A stretch of 64,000 nt of DNA from Tethya wilhelma (lineage: Eukaryota; Porifera; Demospongiae; Tethyida; Tethyidae): NCBI GenBank assembly GCA_964030475.1, contig CAXIPT010000001.1, positions 15,201,614-15,265,613 of the forward strand, written 5' to 3'. Below, piece by piece: positions 11,184 through 21,505 of the stretch. The translations under genes were made by a program, and so were the position numbers. Below the pieces are notes generated by a model. It searched no databases and had not been told where the DNA came from. It saw nothing but the letters and a program-made list of their open reading frames with translations. Position 1 is the stretch's first letter. Every line of letters starts with the position of its first letter.

Positions 11184-14100
11184 GTTGGGGGTATGACTCA
11201 GAGGAAAAAGATCATCTTGCTGCTGTAGAAAAGGCCATAAGAGAAAAGGGTGAACTTGAACATACTGTAGGTCACATAGCATTCGTAGGCCCAGCTGGCT
11301 CTGGAAAGAGCTCCTTGATGAAACGATTGAAAGGTGAAATGCCTAGCACTGAATCACCTAGCACTGGAGTAGCTGAAAAGGTCATTCAAGTTGAAGCAAC
11401 AAAGTCCCATTCTACAACTGTGAGTGCTGAGTCGGCAATTTGGAGAGAATTATCTTATGAAGATGAAGCCACAAGACTGATCTATGATTTTGAATTACCT
11501 CAATCCACTGAGAGACCACATTTTGACACATTTACTACTGTTAACAAAGCTGAAGCTACCCCAACTCAACAAGCTGAAGTACCCATTACAACTAATGTAA
11601 GTACTTCAGAATGTACCAAAAAATTAAATACCACTCCAACATTACCATCAGGATATGTAGCACCCAGAGGTGTGTTCAAAGAGGCTATCAAGAGAAGAAA
11701 GCTTGAAGAACTTCAAGCGCATTTCAAGAACTCTTGGACTCTCTATCTCACTGATACAGGAGGACAAATGGAAGTCCAAGAAGTCCTACCACTGTTGGTG
11801 TCTGGTCCTTCAATTTTGTTCATCATATTTCCTCTCCATCAAGACCTTTGTCAGCGAATCACAATAGAGTATCGTTTTCCTGATGGTGGACGGTCAGACC
11901 CCTATCAATCAACACTCACTCTAGAGGAAGCTATTCTTCAAACCCTTGCCAGTGTAACTTCAATGGGCACAGTCACATACAATAGTTTACAGGCAAGGAG
12001 TCATCCACTCAAACCTAAAGTCTTCATAGTTGGCACACACAAAGATCTGCTTGAGCCAGCTACTGCTGAATCAAAGATCAAGGAAATTGATAACCAACTT
12101 CAGAAAATTATCAAGTCCACTGCCCACTACCGTGAAGGCTTGGTGGAGCCATACAGCAAATCACAACTGATTTTCACTGTCAATAACTTTTCTGAAAAAC
12201 ATTCTGATTTTGAAAAGATAAGATCAAGTGTCGATCAAGCTGTACGTCGTGGAGAGTTTAAAATGAGCTATCCCTCTAACTGGTTAATCTTCAGCCTTGT
12301 TCTTCGCCAACAAATGATTAAGGATCGTATCATCAGTTATGAGCAGTGTTTTGCTATTGCTAAAGATTGTGGAATATCCACTAGTGAGGAATTGAATCAC
12401 GCTCTCTGGTTTCTTCACACTAAGATTGGTCTGATTCGTCACTTCCCCACTGATGGTCTTGATGACATCGTGATAAGAGATCCTCAGGTGCTGTTTGACC
12501 ATGTCACTCACCTCATTGCAAAGACATTCACACTTGATAATTTCCATCAGTATCTCTGTGATGAATTTAAACACAAAGGTATATTTACGTTTGAAGATCT
12601 GGAAAAAGTTAGCCAATCTGAAAGCCTTCTTACACCAGAGAAATTCCTCAAGCTACTGAAACATCTTAAAATAGTTGCTCCATTTCAAATGCCAGAAGAT
12701 GATCGTCCGAAATATTTCATGCCATGTGTTCTAGCCCGTACAAAAGAGATTGAGTCTCAACAACCACCCACCCAGAATTCAACCACCCCTCCTCTACTGA
12801 TAACGTTCAAGTGTGGCTACTGCCCCAAAGGCCTTGCTGGAGCTCTCATTGTGTATCTACTCTCCAATAAAATGCAGGGGTCAAAGTTAAGGTGGGAACT
12901 ACAAACAGTTAAAATTTTCCGAAACCAAGTTTCTTTTCGTGTTGGTTTCTATGACATCATCACTCTTAAAGTCCACCCCACCTACCTAGAGCTGGTTCAT
13001 TGTCGTGAGGAGCAATGGGAAAATAACTCTGATCCATCAGTCGAGAGTGTGTGTTCCAGTGTCTGTCAAAGTGTAGTGATGGGTGTTAGGAAAGTATCCT
13101 CTGAGATGAAGCTCACTTCAGATGCTGACCATTCTCTCAGCTTTTACTGTCAGAACTCAAACTGTGTCAAGAAGAGTGGTCACCATCCTGCTAGTCTGGA
13201 AGGAGATGAAACTAACCAAATCTTATTTTGTAAAAAATGTGAACAAACTATTACGTCACCACCACCAAACAACTATCTTTATTGGTTAAAAGGTCAGAGT
13301 TCACTGATTAGACATGAAATTCTCTTCTATAAGTGACGTTTTTTTTTTCAGCATTGATTATTTCCATTATTCTTGTACAGCATCTATTTCAGATGGTTTT
13401 CATGAGGACACATCTACCACACTTTCTACGAGTGTCAGAGTTCAATCTGAAGTGAGTTTTTTTGTAGCAATAGAGAGATACTAATATAACCATTAATATC
13501 ATTAATGATGTGACTGTTTCTGCAGAGGTCAAAGTCCACTTCTAGTGTGGAAATCAGTGAGTGTAGTATAATATAGCTGTTAACCAGCTATTATATCAAT
13601 TTATTGTTTTGTTTCCTCTTCCAGATGAGTGTGACTGGTATGACATTGTTGAGTACCTGAAGAGGCTAAATACAGACCAGATCAAACGTCTTGGTGGGGC
13701 ACTGGGGTTAGGTGTGTTCAATCTTGATGCGATGAAGACCCTTCCTGATGACATGGTGAGAGCATGGCTACGGAGAGAAGATAAAGTGAAACAGAAGTCA
13801 GGTGATACTCTGACCTGGAATCTACTGGCTGACAAGCTGGAGAAGATTGGACAGACAGGCATCGCTGAAGACATTATCAAAGAAAAAGTGGTATGTGGAG
13901 AGTATTACCTCTCGATCTAAATCTATATAGCCACTAATTGTCGATGTTCAGGGTTCAGAGTTCATTCTTGATTCAAAAAAACACCTTGGTGACATTAATG
14001 AAGAATCAACTGGGGCCAGAATTCAATCCAAGGTGCAGTTAGTGAATGAGAGAGATTACAATACCGATCATTGAGTTAATTCTATGGCTGTTTCTGTAGA

Positions 14101-14356
14101 GGTCAGAGTCCACACCTGGTAACTGTAGTGATCATAGTGGGGAAATAGGTGAGTTAGCTAGTGTGTGTTGGAAAGAAATTAATCATAAATTATAACTATC
14201 CAAGAAGTATATACAATTATATACTTCATATCAATCTTGTGTTCTATCATTCCAGCTGAGAGCCGATCACAGACTATCATTCCAGCTGAGAGCCGATCAC
14301 GGACTATCATTCCAGCTGAGAGCCGATCACGGACTAATCGTTGTGTGATACTTTAA
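11184..14356 (+). CDS. ROCO-type (Roc-COR) GTPase with C-terminal Death domain
   Basis: Exons fit in phase: 11184-13292, 13381-13451, 13526-13556, 13625-13890, 13952-14032, 14100-14148 and 14256-14356 (about 901 residues seen). The first shows a Roc GTPase: P-loop GPAGSGKS, switch DTGGQ and THKD in place of NKxD, followed by a COR-like region (YPSNWLIFSLVL..., IVIRDPQVLFDHVTHL). Exon 13625-13890 encodes a Death domain (YDIVEYLKRLNTDQIKRLGG to ...DIIKEK). Such proteins couple a GTPase switch to death-fold signalling in the cytosol. Exons 13381/13526 and 13952/14100 resemble each other (RVQSE then RSKSTSS; RIQSK then RSESTPG). The tail ends in 10-residue repeats. The 5' end is not identified; an unspliced ATG at 11114 exists, but the TATAG acceptor at 11183 is the better reading. 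Confidence 0.82.
14246..14335 (+). repeat. Three 30-bp direct repeats across the last ROCO splice acceptor
   Basis: Three units of ATCATTCCAGCTGAGAGCCG plus ten more bases occur in a row, with one G/A difference. The first unit contains the acceptor TTCCAG used at 14255/14256. The other two encode IIPAESRSRT in frame and repeat the same acceptor-like sequence 30 and 60 bases downstream. Confidence 0.9.
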
Positions 14357-14497
14357 CATGAAATGTACAGGTAGTAGACAGACAGGCATCACGCTGATCC
14401 ATTTTCTGATTGTGAGGAAGATTGACAGAGTTTGAATTCCTAATTATAAGCATATACATGCAAATATTTACAAATCATGCATGCATGCATATGTGTA

Positions 14498-15682
14498 CAG
14501 TATAACCTCCGATAGTGGACCCTCCTAGTGGACCCTCCGAGATAGGGACACTGCATTATGTAAACCTCTCAACAAAGGACGATTCTTGGTTCCCAAAAAT
14601 TCTAAGTGGTCAGGCACAGGGTGTGGGTGGGGCTTAAAGTGGGTGTGGTGTGGGCATGACCGGATATTAAATTTTGTATCAGTATACATAATTGGGGCGA
14701 GCCTAAGCGAGCCCCAATGGAACGTGGAAACATTGAAGCAACCGTCACGCCGTTGACCAAACCGGAAATAGCTAAGATACTCAAATTGAGCGAACAACTT
14801 CAAAAAATTAAAACACCTACGATGCGCATGCGCACGAAGGACACTGAAAGAAGTTGAGCCAGGGGCTGAGCTGTGAACTTGGCTATAAAATGAGCTATGG
14901 ATGTACAGAAAAACTTCAGAGGGAATTTTTGCAATTTGGTTCCTGCTTTATATTAATATTGCCAAACTAGATCAGTGAACACACTTGCTTGCAGAGTGGT
15001 TTTTTTTTTTTGCTTTACCTCAGTCAGTCTCGCTCCCAGGAGACTAGGCCTGACTCTCCGTAAGCCATGCAGCTAGCAACCCTGCTGATGCTGATCAGTA
15101 TGCTCAGGCTCGCCCCACGATGTTTCCATCTGACTAGTATTATGGCTTGAATTGTGCATACCACATGCAACACACACTTGAAGTCATTGCATGCACTCAC
15201 TGAACAAGTAGTTAAGTCTATAATTTGCCTAAATAGCCAGGACCTATAGTTATACCCAGAGGAGGTACGACACGAGTGCGCCTTTGCTGAGCTGGCAAAC
15301 GGGGTACACGTGATCAACTGTCATTGTGAAGTACTGTGGTCACATGATTGGAATGCAATTAACAGACTTGCCAGCTCAGCAAAGGTGCACTCGTGTCGTA
15401 CCTCCTCTGAGTTATACCTATGCAGCACACAGGCGCATGCAGAATTGCAACCAGCTGAGCTGCAGCCCAACCCCAAATAATTACACAAACGACGTTTACC
15501 ATATTTCACAAGCAAAAAAGTGGTTCGGCCAAAACCGGACCTGTCGGACCGCATGCTATGGCCCTGTTGTAGCAATATAAACAGAACCTCCGAGAAGAGG
15601 ACAACCTCTCTAGCTTTAATGGACAAACAAGTTGAATTTATATTGTCTACAAAGTGTCCTTTGTTCAGAGGTTTCTCTGTAT
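14498..15682. mobile_element. Remnant with pogo/Tigger-like terminal sequences
   Basis: CAGTATAACCTCCGATAGTG at 14498 resembles ends of pogo/Tigger-type elements. An opposing ACCTCTGAACAAAG-type end is read on the minus strand near 15660. Internal motifs of the same type occur at 14553 and 15583. No transposase is readable. The foldback at 15258 is nested inside. Around 14694 a GGGGCGAGCCT segment recurs in degraded form near 15105, 35920 and 38560. Confidence 0.3.
15258..15409. repeat. Foldback element, AGAGGAGGTACGACACGAGT arms
   Basis: The two 41-base arms are inverted complements with one mismatch, separated by about 70 bases. The same family is represented by the truncated copy at 10090-10231. 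Confidence 0.75.
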
Positions 15683-16168
15683 AAGAAATTTTAAAAGTAT
15701 GAACATGAATGTAATTACACAATTAAATTGTTTGAATGACCAAAATTAAAATTATTTATAAGAAATAAACATTACGGTAGTGCCAGCTAGGCAGGACAAT
15801 GGACTTGTAGAATGCCTATATATACAACAACACACGTGAGAAATTTTACCTGGCCTTCCCCTCCTTTTTCCTCCGCATATTTTTTGGGGAAGGCCTGGGT
15901 ATGAAGCTAGATGGTGTGCCTTACGTCAAAAATCTTGCTTGTGAAATGCGTGCATTGGCAAGACTAACCGCATGTCTTTCAATCTACAATAAGACCCCTG
16001 TAAGTACATACAACTTCTTGAACATTGCCATTTGTACGGGGCATATGGGATTTTCCACCGTTGAACTCCAATTTAACCCAATTAAAGCATGTGTAGGCTA
16101 AGATATCAATGGCCATGCCCACGCGCACTAATCACCCTTCTACCATCCTTCTACCCGTGTGATTTTAG
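15683..16168. other. Stretch without a supported gene
   Basis: This is AT-rich sequence with a C/T-rich patch near 15850-15890. A short open frame at 15901 lacks splice or family support. Confidence 0.4.
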
Positions 16169-16236
16169 ATACCAGGCTCCCTCTTTCCTTTTCTCTCACG
16201 AGGTGGGTGTGGACTCACGGAGAGGGAGCCTGGGAT
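16169..16236. repeat. Hairpin mini-element, CCAGGCTCCCTCT arms
   Basis: ACCAGGCTCCCTCT faces AGAGGGAGCCTGG across a loop of roughly 35 bases. It is related to the hairpin at 6449. Confidence 0.55.
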
Positions 16237-16266
16237 AGCTAGCTTGTATGGTGCTAGTAAAGCAAT

Positions 16267-16444
16267 TAGTCTCATCCCCAGACCCCCTGCTTGCTAATAT
16301 TACTGATTTATTACATTGACAATCTTTACCAGATGATTTTATTTAAGCACACAGAGAAAAAAAATTACAAAAATGGTATAAAGATTGTCAATTTAATAAA
16401 TCAATACTATATAGAAGCACGCACAAGGCCTGGGAACGAGGCTA
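16267..16444. repeat. Palindromic MITE with nested inverted repeats
   Basis: The outer ends TAGTCTCATCCCCAG and CTGGGAACGAGGCTA are near inverted complements. Inside them, GATTTATTACATTGACAATC faces a near-complementary segment at about 16380-16402. It belongs to the same terminal family as 6449 and 48392. Confidence 0.55.
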
Positions 16445-16507
16445 CAAAGCGATACAAGTATGACTAACTGAAGAATTGTAAGTATAATGAGGTGAGAACA
16501 CTCACTA

Positions 16508-16770
16508 CTAGGAGTCTGCTTCTCTGTCGCTGTACACGATATGCAGATAATGAGTTTCTTTGCCAATTAAATGATTGCAAAAAATGGCAAAGTTGGACAA
16601 AGGTCATCTGTGACGTCAAGTTAATTTATTAATATTGCTGAGCTGGCCAGTAGCAATGCATACATTGAATTGCAGATGCATGTGTACAGATCTAGCAGTA
16701 AACATCAGTAACTTCATACACAAGTAAGGAGTGTGGCTCACATCGCTTGCCACGCTCCTTGTAAAATTAA
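16508..16770 (-). repeat. Left member of an inverted repeat pair flanking CENP-H/CKS1
   Basis: This segment aligns over most of its length, with indels, to the reverse complement of 19353-19652. Shared landmarks are CTGCTTCTCTGTCGCTGTAC, TCTGTGACGTCA, and a terminal hairpin GGAGTGTGGCTC...GCCACGCTCC. Confidence 0.7.
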
Positions 16771-16791
16771 TTCATACTTCATACATTTCTG

Positions 16792-18410
16792 TTATGTCCA
16801 GTTGTCCATGTTGTCTAGTGAGAGAGTGAGTTTCAATAGTTCATCGTCTTTACTCCATTCCAGCCCAGAACCAAGAATGAGAGACTGAAGAGTGTGAGCC
16901 AACAGACTCACTCTAGCATGACACTGATGGAGGGACTCCATACCACTGGGGGAGGGAGAGAGAGAGAGAGATATATAAATTTTGTATTGTGAGAATTTAA
17001 AATAATTGTACAGTACAGGCTATAGAAGTATAGCTTTAATTGACAAAACAAAATACATGTACATGGTCCTCAAGCTTTGGAATTTGGATACTGTATAGTG
17101 GGAAAATTTGGTGGGTTTAAAATTTTTGGTAAATTCACATTTTAGCGGGATTGGCGATTTTTAATTTAGTGATTTAATTCAGCATGTTTCATTGTTTATA
17201 TGCATGTGTGTGCGTGTAAAACTGTTTTGGCGATTTTAATTGGCGATTTGCAGAATAAATTTACCTGCTATACGATACTACTTGTAAATTAGTTAGTAAA
17301 CTATTTTACCTTTCATCATTTTCACTTGTCACTGGCTCTTGTGGGTCACTGGATTTCTGCAACTTCTATTGAAAGAAACATCACACATAGTTTGATTGGA
17401 GTCACACTCAACACATGCTGCATGAGAACTGAGAGCATTGAGATAGTATCTTCTTACCTCCAGTCTCTCATAGAGCAGCCTGGACTGATGCTGACATTGT
17501 CTTCTCTCTCTCTGCACTCTCTTCAGCTCAGAGCTGACTCTCTTGATCTGCTCCACCCCCTCACACACCTCCCTGACCCCCTCACAGTAGTGACCCCCAG
17601 CAGGGACCACTCCAACAACACCAGGGGGGACAGCAGTAGCAGGCGAAAGACACTGTAACCCTTCTCTCACTTGGAAACTAAACAATATGGAGGGGTCAAA
17701 GTACAAAGAAAGAGATTAACACAAGAATGTACATTGAGATATGCATACTTGCAATCATCAGTTGCTTGCTGGGAGGCTGTATCATATTAAAAAGATGAAC
17801 TCTTTAAACTTACTATTCTAGAATCTTGTTATCCTGGTTCAGTTGTACTTTGCACTTTAGCAATGAACTCTGAAGTTCCTTTATCCTGAAACAAAAGCAC
17901 ACATCATTTCATTTATAATACCAACAATACATTCACAGGCGATGTATGGAACAGAGAATCCATTTCTCTACCTTTCTCTACCTACTTACCTTTCTTTCAT
18001 TTCTTGTGGACTAAGATCATTGCTGTCTTCAGTGATGGGGTCACCAGCTAGCTGTTCTCCTGCAGTACATAATTTACGCACCAAAACCATATACAGGATA
18101 TCAACAACCACACATTTGAAGTGCTTTGATAACTTACGTAATTCTAGTTCCACCTTTGCTTCAATCTGATCTCTCAACAGTGACTCTTTTCGTCTACAAA
18201 CAACACCAACACTTCAACACACACTGCTGATAGTAAAGTTTGATACACACACCTTTTCAAAGCTACTAATTTTGATACATCTTGGCTTTCAGACTTCTTC
18301 TTTCGTTCCAGAGCTTTCTGGTGGTCTAATTTATCTTTCAGCAGCTCCCTGGCGCAGCTCTGCAGGCTGCCTAGGAAGTCCTCGCTCCTTTCTCCAACTT
18401 TATCTTCCAT
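16792..18410 (-). CDS. CENPH: Centromere protein H, kinetochore CCAN subunit
   Basis: Seven exons fit in phase (777 nt, 258 residues): 18253-18410, 18138-18193, 17990-18059, 17814-17885, 17458-17677, 17310-17356 and 16792-16945. The protein is mostly charged and heptad-like (EDFLGSLQSCARELLKDKLD; IKRVSSELKRVQRERRQCQH), and its C-terminus LQSLILGSGLEWSKDDELLK matches the CENP-H signature LILGS..W..D..L as I recall it. Human CENP-H is 247 residues. The protein acts with CENP-I/K/M in the inner kinetochore. A short segment at 17742-17778 has splice-like borders but would introduce a stop, so I left it out. The gene shares its 187-bp upstream region with CKS1 on the other strand. Confidence 0.78.
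17089..17277. mobile_element. MITE of the TACCGTATAGCGGGAAA family, diverged
   Basis: It begins TACTGTATAGTGGGAAAA and ends CTGCTATACGATA, with GGCGATTTTTAAT-type sequence inside. It lies in the last intron of CENP-H. Better-preserved relatives are at 23684, 26005 and 58971. Confidence 0.6.
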
Positions 18411-18597
18411 TTCTAAATAACGCACACCAACTGCGCGCGAAATTGAATTTGGCGCGCATGATGACGTAATGCTAAAATTAGTTGACCAATCAGATGCATC
18501 CATTTGCACATTTAAAACGAACTAGGCGGGTGAGAGTGCAAGAAGATAAAGCTGACAGGTTAAGATAATTTCTCTACCCCTACTGCTGCTAAACACC
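18411..18597. promoter_or_regulatory. Bidirectional CENP-H/CKS1 promoter with E2F-, CRE- and CCAAT-like sites
   Basis: Between the two divergent ATGs lie an E2F-type site TTTGGCGCGC (18448-18457) and an opposed one, GCGCGAAA (18435-18442). A CRE-like TGACGTAA (18462-18469), a CCAAT box in GACCAATCAG (CCAAT at 18486-18490), and TTTAAA (18511-18516), which could act as a CHR-like element, follow. The motif assignments rest on vertebrate consensus sequences. The arrangement is typical of G1/S and G2/M genes, which fits both products. Confidence 0.55.
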
Positions 18598-18761
18598 ATG
18601 TGTACTAAGAACATTTACTATTCCGACAAATACTTTGATGATGTCTTTGAATACAGGCAAGTTAAACTGTTTCAAACCATGCCGTGATTTGAACCATTTT
18701 GTTTCTGTCCTCTCTCATACTTTTATAAGTGTTATCCTGCTTTATCTTCGTGTGACTTGCC

Positions 18762-18806
<45 letters not shown>

Positions 18807-19012
18807 GACACGTCATGTTGCCTAAGGAGATAGCCAAGCTGGTGCCCAGAGAGAGACTGATGTCAGAGACTGAGTGGAGGAATATAGGAGTCCAGCAGTC
18901 ACAAGGATGGATCCACTACATGCACCACAAGCCAGAGCCCCACATCCTTCTCTTCAGAAGACCAATCACTGACTTTGAAGCAGCTAGGAGGGCACAGCAA
19001 ACCTGTATGTGA
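18598..19012 (+). CDS. CKS1: Cyclin-dependent kinase regulatory subunit CKS1/CKS2
   Basis: Two exons (18598-18656, 18808-19012) encode 87 residues. The sequence is unmistakable: [39 protein letters not shown], and the [13 protein letters not shown] strand that carries the beta-hinge. The protein binds CDKs and phosphorylated substrates, including roles with SCF-Skp2 and Cdc20. The tail after RRP is [15 protein letters not shown], slightly longer than the human form. The intron starts AG|GCAAGT rather than GT and ends in a long TC repeat before CCAG. Joining the exons any other way would break the FEYRHVM motif, so a GC-AG intron is the best reading. Confidence 0.95.
18769..18807 (+). repeat. 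(TC)n tract forming the CKS1 polypyrimidine tract
   Basis: About 17 TC dinucleotides run directly into the intron's CCAG acceptor, so microsatellite length is part of the splice signal. Confidence 0.7.
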
Positions 19013-19352
19013 TATTTCCAAAGGAAACTCTTTTTAAAAACTAGCTTGGCTAGCTGGGAAAGAACTTCAGAGAATGTGACTGTCTTGCTGTTTGTGTTCA
19101 GTCAAAATTTTCATGTATTGTTTGTAATTCTTTTTGTCCACTTCATGCACCATGTGTGTATGTGTGTGTGTGCATTGTAACTGGTGCTTGGCGTATTCAA
19201 TAGAACAAGTTATCTCACTTATTTGAAGGTGTTCAAGTTATCCATACGTTTCAATTTCGATTCTACACACCTATGCATGTTGATCAGCTAGTGGGCTGGG
19301 AAAATTAAAGCATGCAGTATACCAAAGAAAGCACGTTCCACAGGGCTAAATA

Positions 19353-19652
19353 ATAATTACAAGGAGTGTGGCTCGCTTCGCTCGCCACGCTCCTTACTTG
19401 TGTATGAAGTATACTGATGTTTCCTGTAGATGCATGCAAGTATAGGCATCTGCATAATAATAACTGGGCAGTGAAAGGTTAACCATGCATGCATTCACTG
19501 TTCCTCTTTGCAATTTGGCCAACTCAACAGTTACGTGACGTCACAGACGACCCTTTTCCGACTTCCGCCATTTTTGCAATCAGCTGGCAAAGAAACTCGT
19601 TATCTGGCTAGCTGTGTTTCGTGTACAGCGACAGAGAAGCAGGCTCCTAGAA
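19353..19652 (+). repeat. Right member of the inverted repeat pair flanking CENP-H/CKS1
   Basis: See 16508-16770. The terminal hairpin AAGGAGTGTGGCTCGC/CTCGCCACGCTCCTT is best preserved here. Confidence 0.7.
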
Positions 19653-20168
19653 GCAAAAGTTCTCTCCTTACTACGCTTCTTTTATGGAAGATTGGCTGCT
19701 CTATCACGCTTCTTTGTCGGATACGGGTGGCACTGGTAAGCCTTGTTAGCGATCTCAAAAACAGTCAGCCATACTTGTAGCGCCTGTGATTCTATCCTAG
19801 GCTAGCGCTATCTAAGCTAGCTGTCTAGGCACTCTTTTCGTGGCCTGCATTTTCCACAGCCCAGAGAAAAAGTAGCATTTTAGCTCGAGGTCGCATCACT
19901 TCCGGTGAACTCCCGTGACACACACACGGACAGACAGACAGACGGACACACAAAACTTTGCTTATAATATGATGTTTATGCATGCATTATGTTGTATGAT
20001 CACAATGCAGGCTCCTCCCGTTGATTTCATTTCACAGAATTCACATTACAAACAGACTTTGTTTCAATAGTGTTTGATCTCAAAATGTCAAAATCATAAA
20101 CTCTCCACATGAACAACACATGTTACACATTCGGTGACACATCATTCTAAAGTTCAAAAGGTCATTCA
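19653..20168. other. Repeat-derived stretch between CKS1 and eS6
   Basis: This stretch holds short open frames without support, a GACA-rich patch at about 19925-19950 (recurring near 37820), and the 3' flank of the eS6 gene. Confidence 0.4.
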
Positions 20169-21365
20169 TCATGTGCTGGAAGTGGAAGATCTCTTGCTGG
20201 ACAATCTTCTCTTTCTCAAATCCCTCGCCTCCTTATTCCTCTTGGCTAACAGCTTGGCGTACTCCGCTGCCTCCTGGCGAGCCTTCTCTCCTCTCTTACG
20301 TTTCAAGGACAACAAGTGTCGCTTCCTCTGGAGTCGGACCGGGGTGATCAGACGCTGGATCTTAGGGGCCTTGTAGCGCTGGGGTTTCCCCTCCTTGGGT
20401 GGGAGTGGCCTCCTGATGATGTACTGGCGGACGTCGTCCTCCTTGCTGAGGTTGTAAAGCTTGCGTATCTTTCCAACTCTCTTTGGCCCGAGCCTACGAG
20501 GGATGGTGGTGTCAGTCAGTCCAGGGATGTCTGTGTCACCTTTCTTGACGATCACAAGGTTTAGGACACTCAGGTTAGCGTCCACAATGCACCCTCGTAC
20601 TGACTTGCGTCTCCTTTGTCCCGTGCGACGAGGACGGAAACAAGACTGTCCCTTCTTAAGGAGGAGCTTCACACGACCGTTGGTGAGGACACCTTGCTTC
20701 ATGGGGAAGCCTTGTTTGTCGTTGCCACCGGTGATACGAACTATATAGCCCTGGGGGGAAAGAGATAGTGATTGTAAGTATTTAGAAAATAAGCATGAGT
20801 AACTCTATCACAAAAACAACAATTAAAAATGCATGGTTGACAGGAAGAAGCTGAGAATCAGAGTAGTGATTTCAAACCAACACTTTCTAGTTACTTTAGT
20901 AAGATGTACTGACCAGTTTGGGTACTACATCTATTGCCAATCACAGATTACTTAACTTCATACACACACTGAGATAGAGAGAATTTGTGAGATACTTAAT
21001 GGTCTTACTTTCCACTCATCTCCAAGGAAGTCAGCCTCAACTTCTGCCGACATACGCTTGTCATAAAATGGTCGCCTGTGAAAGACAAACACCACATAAA
21101 TTACACATCTACACTAATCACAAACTACACACAGTGGTGCTATCACACAGCACTTCATAACAGCACACACACGCACACACAGTGCATTACTTACACTTTT
21201 AGTTCATCTTCAATCTCTATGAGCTTCTGACAGCCAGTAGCGGGGTAGGCCACATTGAGCTGGACAGAGGGAACAAACACACACACAACAATCACTCACT
21301 GCCATTATATGATAGCTAAACCATGGTGTAGGTGCGATTCTAGTAGATAGCCGACGTACCTTCAT
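20169..21365 (-). CDS. RPS6: 40S ribosomal protein S6 (eS6)
   Basis: Four exons fit in phase: 21360-21365 (only Met-Lys), 21195-21259, 21009-21075 and 20169-20750, giving 239 residues (human 249). The family is unmistakable: [62 protein letters not shown] and [11 protein letters not shown]. The C-terminus [15 protein letters not shown] keeps the RRLSS..S cluster phosphorylated by S6 kinase in other animals. A first exon of just two codons followed by an intron is common in ribosomal protein genes. The gene is head to head with the LRRC61-like gene, 140 bases apart. Confidence 0.97.
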
Positions 21366-21505
21366 CTTGGCACAACGTGACTCGCCGGTGAAAAGAGAAC
21401 GAAAAGTTTACTGCGCATGCTCAAATCCCACGTGGAATTTGGTGGGCGGGGCTGTATTCTAATTGGAGCGCACCATGTAAACAAATCTGAAGCAGCTGTG
21501 TGAAG
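21366..21505. promoter_or_regulatory. Bidirectional eS6/LRRC61-like promoter
   Basis: The interval contains TGCGCATGC (21412-21420, NRF1-like), CCCACGTGG (E-box), a GC box GGGCGGGGC (21444-21452) and an inverted CCAAT (ATTGG, 21462-21466). No TATA box is obvious. This fits a housekeeping promoter, by consensus only. Confidence 0.45.

Noticed and set aside
17742..17778. Possible extra CENP-H exon with ATACAG acceptor and GTATGC donor
   Set aside because: It would introduce a stop in the phase required by both neighbours, and skipping it keeps the frame.
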